From positions 62,001 through 126,000 of the forward strand of contig JAHCHY010000007.1 of NCBI GenBank assembly GCA_026129485.1: a DNA stretch of 64,000 nt. Direction: 5' to 3'. This document shows, piece after piece, positions 16,379 to 24,355 of this stretch. How positions within the stretch are numbered: position 1 is the stretch's first letter; every line of letters starts with the position of its first letter. The notes beneath the pieces are model-generated. The model had not been told where the DNA came from and searched no databases. It worked only from the letters and a program-made list of their open reading frames with translations. Source of the stretch: Cyclobacteriaceae bacterium (GTDB lineage Bacteria; Bacteroidota; Bacteroidia; Cytophagales; Cyclobacteriaceae). The position numbers and the translations under genes were made by a program.

Positions 16379-18796
16379 TCACTCCGTTCGCAATGACTCA
16401 ACCGGATTTACCATTGCCGCCCGCATGGAATGCCAGCTTACCGTGAGCCACGCTACGGATAGTATGGATATGGCAGCCACAACAATCATCCCCACCGGCA
16501 TATCAATGCGGTAGGCGAAATCATTTAACCAATAGTTCATCAGCAGCCACGCTGCCGGAAGTGCGAGTATCAAAGAAAGAATCACCAGCTTGGTGAAATC
16601 CAGTCCCAGCAGGCGGACAATATCCCATACGGAAGCGCCTAACACTTTGCGCACGCCAATCTCTTTGGTGCGGCTTTCTGCCGTAAACAGCGACAACCCG
16701 AACAATCCCAGGCAGGCTAAAAAAATCGCCACTGATGAAAAGCCGAGGATAGAGTTGCCTAACTTTTCTTCCCGCGCATAAGCAGCCCCGAAAGTGCTGT
16801 CTAAAAAATAATACCCGAACGAAGCCTCAGGTATAATGTTAGCCCAGGTTTCTTCTAAAAATTCAAGCGTGGATAACATACCTTCAGCATTGACTTTAAC
16901 AAAAATGAAATCAACAAGGTCAGGCCGGTTGGCCAGCGCAAAGGGTTGTATGTCGTTATGCAGGGATTTGAAATGAAAATCCTCCACCACGCCAACCACC
17001 TCGCCCGACATTCGCAGGGAACGGTCTTCCAGCATCCGCCCGATTACCTCTTCGGGCTGCACACCCATTTCCTGTACGGCTTTTGTGTTAAGTATAATGG
17101 CATTCGTATCAGCCGGAGAATCATACCTGAAAAATCTTCCTGCAACCAGCTTCATGTCGTACACTTCCGGGTAATCGCCTTCTACCGTATAAACTTCCCA
17201 TCGATAATCTTCTTCCGTTCCGAGAAACCGGAAGGTATCTGTATAGGTATAGGGTGTAAACATCAGGTGTGAGGATGCCGTTACACCCCGCACTGCGCTG
17301 TGCTGAAGGTAGGCTTCCTTCACACGGCTGAAATTGGGGATGATTACATTGTCGCGATGAATGGGAATAACCACCACTTGCTCTTCCGAAAAGCCGAGGT
17401 CTTTGTTCTTCATAAATTCTAATTGTTGGAACACCACCATCGTGCAAACAATGAGCGCACCACTGAGGGCGAACTGAAGCGTAACCAGCACTTTTCTCAA
17501 CCCGCTGCCACCCAAGTGCGTGGAGTACGTTCCTTTCAGCACTGCCCCCGGGCTGAATGCGGAAATGAACAACGCAGGATAAGCCCCCGATAAAAGAATC
17601 ACGAGCATAGTAAGCCCTGCCAGGGAAAGCAACGCAGGATAGCCGGAGAAAAAACTTATAACATTATCGGCAAGTATGAAATTTCGCAACAAGGGCAGCA
17701 GGAGCTCTGCACAAAGCAGGCTGATACATACGGCTGCCAGCACCATCAGCGAACATTCATAGTAATGCTGAACCATAAGCTGGAAGCGTGTGCCGCCTAT
17801 TGTTTTTCTCAGCCCCACTTCTTTCGTGCGCTTCCCAGCCTGCGCGGTAACCATGTTCACAAAATTGAAGCATCCCAACGCTAATATGATGCAGCCGATT
17901 GCCAGCACGGCATACACATTGGCTAAGCTGCCATTTACTTCAAACTCCCCGGCATCTAACGTTGAGGTGAGGTGAATGTCGGTAACAGGTTGCGCTAAAA
18001 TGGTATAGACAGACCCGGGAACCTGCAAATGTTCATTCGCCTGTTTGGTAGCTTCGGCAAGAATGGGGTTCAGATCGGTTCCGGGAGCAACCATAATGTA
18101 AGCGGGCACGAACAGGTTTTGCCAGCGCTGGAATATTTCCTGCGTAGCTCTACCGCCCTGCCAGAAATCTTCGGCAGCGGTTTTAATGTTCGCTACAAAA
18201 TCAAATTGAAAATGTGATGTAGCCGGAAAATCTTTCATCACAGCCGTTACCATCACCGGAATATCCGTTTCGCCCCGAAAGTGCAGCGTCTTGCCAATGG
18301 GGTCTTCATCATCGAAATACTTTTTTGCCGTTGATTCGGAAAGCACAACGCTGCGGAAATCGCCTAAAGGGTTTTCACGGTTGCCTGCTACAATCTCAAA
18401 ATCGAAGATGTTGAAAAAAGAATCTTCAGCCCAGGCAAAACGGTCTTCATAAAAGTCCACATCCCTATCGGGAACGGAAACCGGCATAGCCCTGCGGTAC
18501 ACCCACACCCGTGCAAAGTTTTCCACTGCCGGGAAGTTTTCACTAAGATGGGCGGACAAGGGCAGGGGAACAAAACCCACCTCGCGCCTCACGCCCCGAT
18601 TCTCACTCACGGTAACCAGCCGGTAGATGTCGCTGCTGCGCTCATGGAGTTTATCGAAGCTGAATTCCTGCTTCGCATACATACCTATCAGGATAGCAGA
18701 CGTAATGGCGATAACCAAACTTGAAACAGAAAGCAGGGCAAAGCTTTTGTTCTTAATAAAATTTCTAAAAGCGATACGGGTGTAGTTTTTAAACAT
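16379..18796 (-). CDS. ABC transporter permease, two FtsX domains (MacB/YbbP-like)
   Basis: The 805-residue protein opens with the usual sequence of this family (MFKNYTRIAFRNFIKNKSFALLS) and one transmembrane helix. Then come a MacB-type periplasmic domain (about 45-260), an FtsX domain with three helices (about 280-440, including GKRTKEVGLRKTIGGTRFQL), a second periplasmic domain, and a second FtsX domain (about 680-805, SRTKEIGVRKVLGASVWDIV). Such proteins pair with a small ATPase and act by mechanotransmission, for example in lipoprotein or peptide export. No ATPase gene is adjacent, which is common for the Bacteroidota branch. The substrate cannot be named. Confidence 0.92.
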   Translation of the reverse strand: MFKNYTRIAFRNFIKNKSFALLSVSSLVIAITSAILIGMYAKQEFSFDKLHERSSDIYRLVTVSENRGVRREVGFVPLPLSAHLSENFPAVENFARVWVYRRAMPVSVPDRDVDFYEDRFAWAEDSFFNIFDFEIVAGNRENPLGDFRSVVLSESTAKKYFDDEDPIGKTLHFRGETDIPVMVTAVMKDFPATSHFQFDFVANIKTAAEDFWQGGRATQEIFQRWQNLFVPAYIMVAPGTDLNPILAEATKQANEHLQVPGSVYTILAQPVTDIHLTSTLDAGEFEVNGSLANVYAVLAIGCIILALGCFNFVNMVTAQAGKRTKEVGLRKTIGGTRFQLMVQHYYECSLMVLAAVCISLLCAELLLPLLRNFILADNVISFFSGYPALLSLAGLTMLVILLSGAYPALFISAFSPGAVLKGTYSTHLGGSGLRKVLVTLQFALSGALIVCTMVVFQQLEFMKNKDLGFSEEQVVVIPIHRDNVIIPNFSRVKEAYLQHSAVRGVTASSHLMFTPYTYTDTFRFLGTEEDYRWEVYTVEGDYPEVYDMKLVAGRFFRYDSPADTNAIILNTKAVQEMGVQPEEVIGRMLEDRSLRMSGEVVGVVEDFHFKSLHNDIQPFALANRPDLVDFIFVKVNAEGMLSTLEFLEETWANIIPEASFGYYFLDSTFGAAYAREEKLGNSILGFSSVAIFLACLGLFGLSLFTAESRTKEIGVRKVLGASVWDIVRLLGLDFTKLVILSLILALPAAWLLMNYWLNDFAYRIDMPVGMIVVAAISILSVAWLTVSWHSMRAAMVNPVESLRTE

Positions 18797-18836
18797 GGTA
18801 CAGGAGTTTAATTATAATAAGGCTGCTTTGTTTCCA

Positions 18837-20345
18837 TCAATCAATCTTTTCAAAATCAGTTTCATTGAATTTTAATTTAACCGGCTTCTTATTTTCTGTA
18901 ACAAACTGGATAACCTGACCCCTTCCGGGAATTAACTCTACTCTTATGCTTTCTTCATTGGTATATGGAGTTGCTTCGCATTGCATATTTCCCATGGTAA
19001 CATTTAACCCACGTGTGCTTCCCTTGACAGATATGGCTCCATACTTTTCGGAAACATATTGCCCGGAGTAGTAAGTGAAATCGTTTGACAGCGTCCACGG
19101 GCGGTTGTTGAGTTGCTCTGTTCCGGTTGCTACCCTGCTGCGCATCACTTTTACCTGGCTTACAAATTTGTCTAACTGTTCGTGATGAACGGAAACGGAT
19201 TCATGCCCTTTTAAGAAATAATCATAAGTAAAGGCAGCAATCATATTCATAAGTTCGCTGCCCACAAGACCTTCGTTTATCAGAATAGCCAGGCCGATTT
19301 GTTTGCCAGGCAGAAAGGACGTATGGGCAGAGAACCCGGCAAAGCTGCCAAAGTGATGCATCACTTCTTCCGTATCATACGTTCCAAACATCCAGCCCAT
19401 TCCATAGTGGCTCGGCTGGAAAATTCTTTTTGCTTCCGGCATCTCGACAAGTTTTTGTCGGCAGGCTATCATTATTTTCTCTGGTATAATTTGCTTTCCG
19501 TTGAGCCTGCCATTTCCAAGCTGGAGTTTCAGCCAGGTAGCCATATCTTCGGGTGTGCTTATAATGCCCCCGGCAGCGTGCATAGTATTGTCTTTTTTCC
19601 TCAGTTGAATTTCATGAGTGGAGATGGTAACCATATAAGGTTTTGCCAGTAGCCAGCTTTCAGCTTCAGCCTTAGAGATAAGGGCTGTAGTGTGTTTCAT
19701 TCCCGCAGGGTCAAATATTTTTTCCTGCATCCAGGTTTGCCACGGCTTCCCGGTAGCTTTTTCTAAAATGATGGAATAGATGTTATAACCCACATTGGTG
19801 TATTCATACTTTCCATAACCCGCTTTATTTGAAACACAGTATTTCATAAGCTCAAGAAGTGTCTGGTGGTCGTGTTCACCGGAATAAGCTACACGCCATC
19901 CGAGAGGATCATTATCAATACCTGAAGTGTGTGTAAACAAATCCCTGATCTTGATTTTGGCAAGGTCGAGATTCGACTCTGTTTTCAGCCCCGGGAAATA
20001 CTTAAGCAGCGGATCATCCAGCGGGATAATACCGGCATCATCCAACAGGGCGGTTAAAAGAGCAGTAAACGGCTTGGTTGCCGATGCAATATAATAAGAC
20101 GTGCTGCCGCTGGCTGTTCTTTTATTTTCAATGTCAGCATATCCATACCCGCGGGCGAGTATTGTTTTATCGTTCTGAACAACTGTTACTGCCAGACCGG
20201 GTATACCCAGTTTATTGACAGCTTCATTAAAATACTGGTCTGCCGCTGATGCAAAATCATGATACCGGGTTGATTGACCAAAAACAACAGGAGATAGTAA
20301 ATAGCCCCCAAGCAACAAGAGCAATGTAAGATTACGTGGTTTCAT
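18837..20345 (-). CDS. Serine hydrolase, class C beta-lactamase / esterase EstB-like, exported
   Basis: The 502-residue protein has a signal peptide (residues 1-23, ending VVFGQ). The beta-lactamase-class-C motifs are present: SxxK as S88-A-T-K91 (YIASATKPF), YxN as YTNVGYN near residue 185, and a third motif HHFGSFAGF near residue 335. A C-terminal domain of about 100 residues (beta-rich, YYSGQYVSEKYG) is typical of the D-aminopeptidase/EstB-like group rather than true AmpC. Likely roles are peptidase or esterase activity; resistance to beta-lactams should not be inferred. It lies 40 bp upstream of the permease gene on the same strand. Confidence 0.87.
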   Translation of the reverse strand: MKPRNLTLLLLLGGYLLSPVVFGQSTRYHDFASAADQYFNEAVNKLGIPGLAVTVVQNDKTILARGYGYADIENKRTASGSTSYYIASATKPFTALLTALLDDAGIIPLDDPLLKYFPGLKTESNLDLAKIKIRDLFTHTSGIDNDPLGWRVAYSGEHDHQTLLELMKYCVSNKAGYGKYEYTNVGYNIYSIILEKATGKPWQTWMQEKIFDPAGMKHTTALISKAEAESWLLAKPYMVTISTHEIQLRKKDNTMHAAGGIISTPEDMATWLKLQLGNGRLNGKQIIPEKIMIACRQKLVEMPEAKRIFQPSHYGMGWMFGTYDTEEVMHHFGSFAGFSAHTSFLPGKQIGLAILINEGLVGSELMNMIAAFTYDYFLKGHESVSVHHEQLDKFVSQVKVMRSRVATGTEQLNNRPWTLSNDFTYYSGQYVSEKYGAISVKGSTRGLNVTMGNMQCEATPYTNEESIRVELIPGRGQVIQFVTENKKPVKLKFNETDFEKID

Positions 20346-20474
20346 AGCTTAATTTGTTTTGTTTGGGGAGTTTGACACCATGATAGTACCCGAAGTTGCA
20401 GGCATTATCCCTTTCAACTCAGCTATGAACCCTGAAGCTGCCTGAACAAACACTTATCGGTCTTTTTTTCTACT

Positions 20475-20506
20475 CAACCGGAAAAAATGAATACTGAAAC
20501 GGCATT
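20475..20506. repeat. 32-nt dispersed repeat, copy 1
   Basis: This segment differs at only three positions from 21903-21934. It includes CAACCGGAAAAAATGAAT followed by (A/G)CTGAA(A/G)C(A/G)GCATT. This copy touches the stop codon of the lipoprotein gene at 20505. Its nature is unknown: it may be a conserved non-coding element or a leftover of duplication. Confidence 0.6.
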
Positions 20507-20867
20507 AAAGATCGTCCTGTTGTAACTCAACGGAAGACAATACAAGATAGTAGAATGATTCACCTCCCAAGACATCAGGAATCGGGATCCCTTCAACCTT
20601 AGTTCCTTCGCCACTGAATATGACATTATCCCCGGCCTGAAATTCATCAGGCAAAGAACAGGGTACATATACATCCCGGCCATCACCCGGAGTATGGAGC
20701 ATAACAATTATGACATTCCGGTTGAAACGATTGTCGTACCGGACTTCTCCTTTCAGGTCTTCAAAAGTCAAATCCGTTTTCCCATTACAGGGATTCTCTT
20801 CCTGATCACAGGAAAAGAGTAAAAGCACAGTCATTAAACTGAACAGCCTGGTAAAAGTTGTTTTCAT
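20505..20867 (-). CDS. Small lipoprotein of unknown function
   Basis: The 120-residue product has a typical lipoprotein signal, TVLLLFSC, with Cys20 as lipidation site, followed by acidic residues (DQEEN) that in Bacteroidota can favour surface exposure. The mature domain is a small beta structure (TFEDLKGEVRYDN, VYVPCSLPDEFQ, VIFSGEGTKVEG, YYLVLSSVEL). Two cysteines (in ENPCNG and YVPCSL) could form a disulfide. No family is recognised. Confidence 0.65.
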   Translation of the reverse strand: MKTTFTRLFSLMTVLLLFSCDQEENPCNGKTDLTFEDLKGEVRYDNRFNRNVIIVMLHTPGDGRDVYVPCSLPDEFQAGDNVIFSGEGTKVEGIPIPDVLGGESFYYLVLSSVELQQDDL

Positions 20868-21104
20868 AATTTATTGTTTTAAGTGTGTGTATCAATTTCC
20901 TGTATATTCTTTATACAAGTGTTTATGTCAGGGATTGCTTTTAAAAACTTCAGGAGTTTTGCACAGTATGAAGCACTGTGTTTCACACTCCACGCAGGAT
21001 TAGGTATGGTTCTTTGGCAAGGCTGCATCAAATATAAGCCACGAGCCATAGGTTGTTCTTGTCCTATGGCAAGAAATGGCTGTGAGTACCTGTCCTGCAA
21101 GATG

Positions 21105-21689
21105 TTATGTGCCAACGTTGCTGCTAACAAAATCTTTCCTGATCCTGCTTAATGATGTATCGGTTATCCCCAAATAAGTGGCGATATGCTTGAGCGGGGC
21201 ATGTTTTAAAATTTCCGGGTGCTGCCGGATGAGCGCCTGGTAGCGCTCACTTGCAGAATCGGTTATCATGGAGATCGAGCGCTGCTTAAGCCGGAATAAA
21301 CTTTCGGACATCCATGCACGGCCCCATTCGCTGAACCCGTGAATAGAATGGTATAGCTGCTGAAAGGTTTCAAAATCAATCCTGTAACATACGCAGTCAG
21401 TCAGGGCCTGAATGTTTTCTGAGGACGGAATCCTTTGAAACAGGGACATCACATCTATTATAATTTCATTCTCTCCTATAAAACCGGTGGTAATTTCCCT
21501 GCCGCTGAAATCAATCACATAAGACCTTACCAATCCTTTTTCGAGGCAATAATATTCATTCGCTGTTTGTCCTTTCTTTAAGAAATAATCCCCTTTCCGG
21601 TAAACGGTTTTCTCATGAGCATCAACAATAGCTTGAAGCTCTTCAGGCTTCAGAAGCGGATGCCGGTATATGCTTTGCAACGTTGTCAT
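21105..21689 (-). CDS. Crp/Fnr family transcriptional regulator
   Basis: The 194-residue protein has an N-terminal cyclic-nucleotide-binding-like domain (about 20-115: YRKGDYFLKKGQTANEYYCL, GENEIIIDV) and a C-terminal winged helix at about 150-190 whose recognition region is LKHIATYLGITDTSLSRIRK. This is the common Bacteroidota Crp/Fnr subtype. The phosphate-binding arginine pattern of true CAP is not evident, so the effector is unknown, and Fe-S cysteines of Fnr are absent. It is on the same strand as the secreted-hydrolase array and is the only regulator near it, but no binding site could be matched. Confidence 0.87.
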   Translation of the reverse strand: MTTLQSIYRHPLLKPEELQAIVDAHEKTVYRKGDYFLKKGQTANEYYCLEKGLVRSYVIDFSGREITTGFIGENEIIIDVMSLFQRIPSSENIQALTDCVCYRIDFETFQQLYHSIHGFSEWGRAWMSESLFRLKQRSISMITDSASERYQALIRQHPEILKHAPLKHIATYLGITDTSLSRIRKDFVSSNVGT

Positions 21690-21902
21690 GCTCTATTGTT
21701 TGGACAAATCCACATTGTTATCATCCAATAATCTACACTTTCCCTTCATCAGCTTGATTTGTTTGAATTACTCCAGTACGGATTATTTAGCAACCGGGTT
21801 GTGTCTGTCGGGTTAATAGACACACTTATTCATTGCCTTACACAATGTTCGTAATGTGTTGAATTTGCTGCTTTATACTATTACAATACGAGAAATTTTA
21901 CC

Positions 21903-21934
21903 CAACCGGAAAAAATGAATGCTGAAGCAGCATT
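21903..21934. repeat. 32-nt dispersed repeat, copy 2
   Basis: This is the partner of 20475-20506 in the same orientation, 1.43 kb away. The two copies bracket the small lipoprotein gene and the Crp/Fnr gene. It lies about 215 bp upstream of the Crp/Fnr start. Confidence 0.6.
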
Positions 21935-22012
21935 TTTAACTCCGTCAAAGCGTTACTCGCCAAGGACGTGCCTTGAGCGAGTATTTACACATAAGGTCGA
22001 ATTACATAACCT

Positions 22013-22033
22013 GCCTGCCGGAAGAGGGCAGGC
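22013..22033. repeat. Short GC-rich inverted repeat, REP-like
   Basis: GCCTGCC at 22013-22019 pairs with GGCAGGC at 22027-22033 around a 7-nt loop. A closely similar element (CCTGCC / GGCAGG, same GAAG-type loop) lies at 26010-26029. Dispersed hairpins of this kind suggest a REP-like family, though two copies are too few to prove it. Confidence 0.4.
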
Positions 22034-22119
22034 TGTACGGCCGGGTTATGCCAACTAAACCCGAACTACATTTCGAAGCCTGTAACCCCAGATGGCTCAC
22101 TCTCATTTCCGGTTTTACG

Positions 22120-22150
22120 TTTGATTTAATTTTCATTGTGGGTAATTTTT
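22120..22150 (+). promoter_or_regulatory. Candidate Bacteroidota promoter for the nitronate monooxygenase-like gene
   Basis: TTTG at 22120-22123 and TAATTTTT at 22143-22150 are separated by 19 bp. They match the Bacteroidota -33 (TTTG) and -7 (TAnnTTTG) boxes with one mismatch in the second. The spacing to the ATG at 22178 leaves a leader of about 20 nt. This is a prediction by consensus only. Confidence 0.4.
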
Positions 22151-22177
22151 TGTGATCTTACACCCAAAGAAAATATC

Positions 22178-23125
22178 ATGGCAACCACATTAGACAAGCT
22201 GCTCGGCATCAATTGCCCCATACTGGTTGCTCCGATGTTCCTGATCTCGAATACCAACATGATCAAAGCTGCGCTGGACAGTGGCATAACCGCAGCGTTC
22301 CCGGCCCTTAATTACCGCACCGATAAAGAGTTGCGTGCAGCTATACAGGAGATCAAAGCGCATACCAACAAGCCGTTTGGTGTTAACCTGATCGTGAACA
22401 AATCCAACTTCAAGTATAAAGACCAGCTCAAAACATTGGTTGAGCTGAAAGTTGATTTTATCATCACGTCATTGGGAAGTCCGCAGGAAGTAATAGAACA
22501 ATGCAAGCCGGCCGGTATCAAAGTGTTTTGCGATGTGATTGATTTAGACTACGCCAAAAAAGTTGAGGCGCTTGGTGCGGATGCCCTGATTGCCGTAAAC
22601 AACGAGGCCGGTGGTCATGCCGGAAAAATTTCACCAAAAGAGCTGATCACGTTGTTAACTGCGCATTGCAAAATACCGGTTATCTCGGCCGGTGGCATTG
22701 CCTTTGGAAAGGATATTAAAGAAGTAATGGGCTGGGGTGCGGCTGGTGTTTCGGTGGGCACTATTTTTATGGCCAGCCATGAAGCCGGTATTTCGCAAGA
22801 CTATAAACAGGCATTGATTGACTATAGCGCAAAAGATATTGTGATGACGTCCAAGCTTTCGGGCTCACCGTTAACGGTTATCAATACTCCGTATGTGCAG
22901 CAATTAGGCACGGAAGCCAACTGGCTGGAGCGGCTGCTGCAAAAGAACAAGCGGCTGAAAAAGTATGTAAAGCTGCTGATTGCCTGGAAGGGAATGAAGC
23001 AAATTGAGAAAGCCGCCTTTGGCGCCACCTATCAAACTGTATGGTGTGCCGGGCCGGCTATTGAGCATGTGCACGATATAAGGCCGATGAAAGAGATTGT
23101 AAAGCAGTTGACGAGCGGGTTATAG
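22178..23125 (+). CDS. Nitronate monooxygenase-like FMN-dependent oxidoreductase
   Basis: The ATG at 22178 is chosen because the family's first strand (LDKLLGINCPILVAPMF) follows directly; the longer frame from 22136 has no support. The 315-residue TIM barrel carries APMF (FMN contact), the conserved NNEAGGHAGK loop with the catalytic His, VISAGGIAFG and AAGVSVGTIFMAS (FMN phosphate site). Family members oxidise alkyl nitronates such as propionate-3-nitronate, or act as enoyl reductases (FabK-like). The C-terminal 80 residues are longer than in the basic form. It is followed after 46 bp by a methyltransferase gene on the same strand, which may be co-transcribed. Confidence 0.85.
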   Translation: MATTLDKLLGINCPILVAPMFLISNTNMIKAALDSGITAAFPALNYRTDKELRAAIQEIKAHTNKPFGVNLIVNKSNFKYKDQLKTLVELKVDFIITSLGSPQEVIEQCKPAGIKVFCDVIDLDYAKKVEALGADALIAVNNEAGGHAGKISPKELITLLTAHCKIPVISAGGIAFGKDIKEVMGWGAAGVSVGTIFMASHEAGISQDYKQALIDYSAKDIVMTSKLSGSPLTVINTPYVQQLGTEANWLERLLQKNKRLKKYVKLLIAWKGMKQIEKAAFGATYQTVWCAGPAIEHVHDIRPMKEIVKQLTSGL

Positions 23126-23171
23126 AAGTTATAAGATAGAATGTTGAATTTTAAATTCTGAATTAAGCAAC

Positions 23172-23921
23172 GTGAACGAAAAGAAGCATTGGGAAAAGCT
23201 GGCACCGGGTTATAACGATGAAATCTTTGATGTATATGCCAGCGATAAGTTCAAAAAGCTTCCGCGCTATATTAAAAAACATGCTTCGCTTGGTAAAACA
23301 GCCATTGACTTTGGCTGCGGAAACGGGAAATCGTTTCCTTATCTCGCCCCGCAGTTCAGGAATGTATCAGGTCTTGACATCTCGAAAGGATTGCTGAAGC
23401 AGGCGGCTGCACGCGGCTATAGCAATGTAACATTACAGGCTGTGGATCTTACCAAATCCGCACTGAAACTACCCAAAGCTGATTTTGCCTTTTGCTGCAA
23501 CGTAGTGATGTTTCCTGATCTACAGAAAAATGCTATAGCTTTTAAGAACATTGCCCGTGCGCTCAGGCCCGGAGGCACTGCGCTGTTCGTGCTGCCTTCA
23601 TTAGACTCGGCCCTGTTTTCATCCTGGCGGTTGATACAGCTTTATGAAAGGGAAGGGGTGAAGGCTGCTGATATTCCTGCCCGCGAGTTCCATTACTTTA
23701 AAGGCAACAAGCGTGATCTGGTGCAAGGCATTGTATATATCGATAACGTGCCCACCAAGCATTACTCTGCCAGCGAGCTGGAAGTAGTATTACCACAGGC
23801 AGGCTTTAAAATAACCAAACTCGAAAAATTAGAATACGACTGGAATACCGAGTTAGCAGAACCGCCTGAAGATTTTGGGGCGCCTTATCCGTGGGATTGG
23901 TTAGTGGAGTGCCAGGTCTAA
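23172..23921 (+). CDS. Class I SAM-dependent methyltransferase
   Basis: The start is GTG at 23172. The 249-residue product has the SAM-binding motif I DFGCGNGKSF (residues 39-48), the acidic end of beta2 (VSGLDISKGLL) and motif post-II around LTKSALKLPKADFAFCCNVV. The core resembles the UbiE/Methyltransf_11 group. Nothing near it identifies the methyl acceptor. The gene lies between the nitronate monooxygenase-like gene and, in opposite orientation, yjdM. Confidence 0.85.
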   Translation: MNEKKHWEKLAPGYNDEIFDVYASDKFKKLPRYIKKHASLGKTAIDFGCGNGKSFPYLAPQFRNVSGLDISKGLLKQAAARGYSNVTLQAVDLTKSALKLPKADFAFCCNVVMFPDLQKNAIAFKNIARALRPGGTALFVLPSLDSALFSSWRLIQLYEREGVKAADIPAREFHYFKGNKRDLVQGIVYIDNVPTKHYSASELEVVLPQAGFKITKLEKLEYDWNTELAEPPEDFGAPYPWDWLVECQV

Positions 23922-23949
23922 TTTAAAATTTTGAATTCCGAATTTTAAA
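23922..23949. terminator. A/T-rich inverted repeat between convergent genes
   Basis: TTTAAAATT (23922-23930) and AATTTTAAA (23941-23949) are a perfect 9-bp inverted repeat around a 10-nt loop. It lies in the 30-bp gap between the convergent methyltransferase and yjdM genes. The stem is only A/T, so termination would be weak; the location is the main support. Confidence 0.35.
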
Positions 23950-23951
23950 CC

Positions 23952-24302
23952 CTACACACTCTTCCTCACAAACTGCGATTTCAACCCCATAGACCCAAAG
24001 CCATCTACCTTGCAGTCGATGTTATGATCGCCCGTAGTCAGCCTGATGTTCCTGACTTTTGTACCGGCTTTAATGGGTTTGCTGGCGCCTTTCACGGGCA
24101 GGTCTTTGATGATGATTACGGTATCGCCATCCTGTAACACCGTACCGTTGGCATCTTTTACGACATCTGCTGTGGTTTCTTCTTCCGCAGGCGCAGCAGC
24201 TTCATCGGGGTTCCACTCATGGCCGCACTCCGGGCACATCATGGAGGTACCGGTAGGGTAACCGTATGGCGATTGACATTGAGGGCAAAATGTATCCGAC
24301 AT
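23952..24302 (-). CDS. yjdM: Zinc-ribbon protein YjdM (PhnA family)
   Basis: The 116-residue protein has an N-terminal zinc ribbon with two CxxC knuckles (FCPQCQ and MCPECGHEW). A linker rich in Ala/Glu follows, then the PhnA domain ([51 protein letters not shown]). YjdM/PhnA is widespread; despite its old name it is not part of the phosphonate pathway, and its function is unsettled. Length and order match the family well. The linker is a little longer than in E. coli. Confidence 0.93.
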   Translation of the reverse strand: MSDTFCPQCQSPYGYPTGTSMMCPECGHEWNPDEAAAPAEEETTADVVKDANGTVLQDGDTVIIIKDLPVKGASKPIKAGTKVRNIRLTTGDHNIDCKVDGFGSMGLKSQFVRKSV

Positions 24303-24355
24303 CTATACTTATAATTTTATACTTGACAACCTTACAACTTTCAACTTTATAGCTT

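Larger units (their letters stand above)
21690..22177. other. 488-bp intergenic region, divergent promoters
   Basis: This stretch separates the Crp/Fnr gene from the nitronate monooxygenase-like gene. It contains repeat copy 2 (21903-21934), a short GC-rich hairpin (22013-22033) and a candidate plus-strand promoter (22120-22150). A frame of 47 codons starts inside the repeat at 21915 but has no protein-like features and is not called. Confidence 0.6.

Noticed and set aside
16379..18796. Pairing of the FtsX permease with the ABC ATPase at 26920
   Set aside because: They are 8 kb apart on opposite strands, and the ATPase has an importer-type C-terminal extension rather than the short LolD/MacB form.
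18837..20345. AmpC beta-lactamase
   Set aside because: SxxK and YxN are present, but the HxG third motif and the extra C-terminal domain match esterase or D-aminopeptidase-like relatives better.
20879..21152. Overlapping open frames on both strands between the lipoprotein and Crp/Fnr genes
   Set aside because: Both frames lie in A/T-rich intergenic DNA or overlap the Crp/Fnr 3' end, lack signal peptides or domain patterns, and shadow each other.
21915..22055. 47-codon frame beginning in the 32-nt repeat copy 2
   Set aside because: It runs through the GC-rich hairpin and has no protein-like pattern; the other repeat copy is followed by a stop after a few codons.
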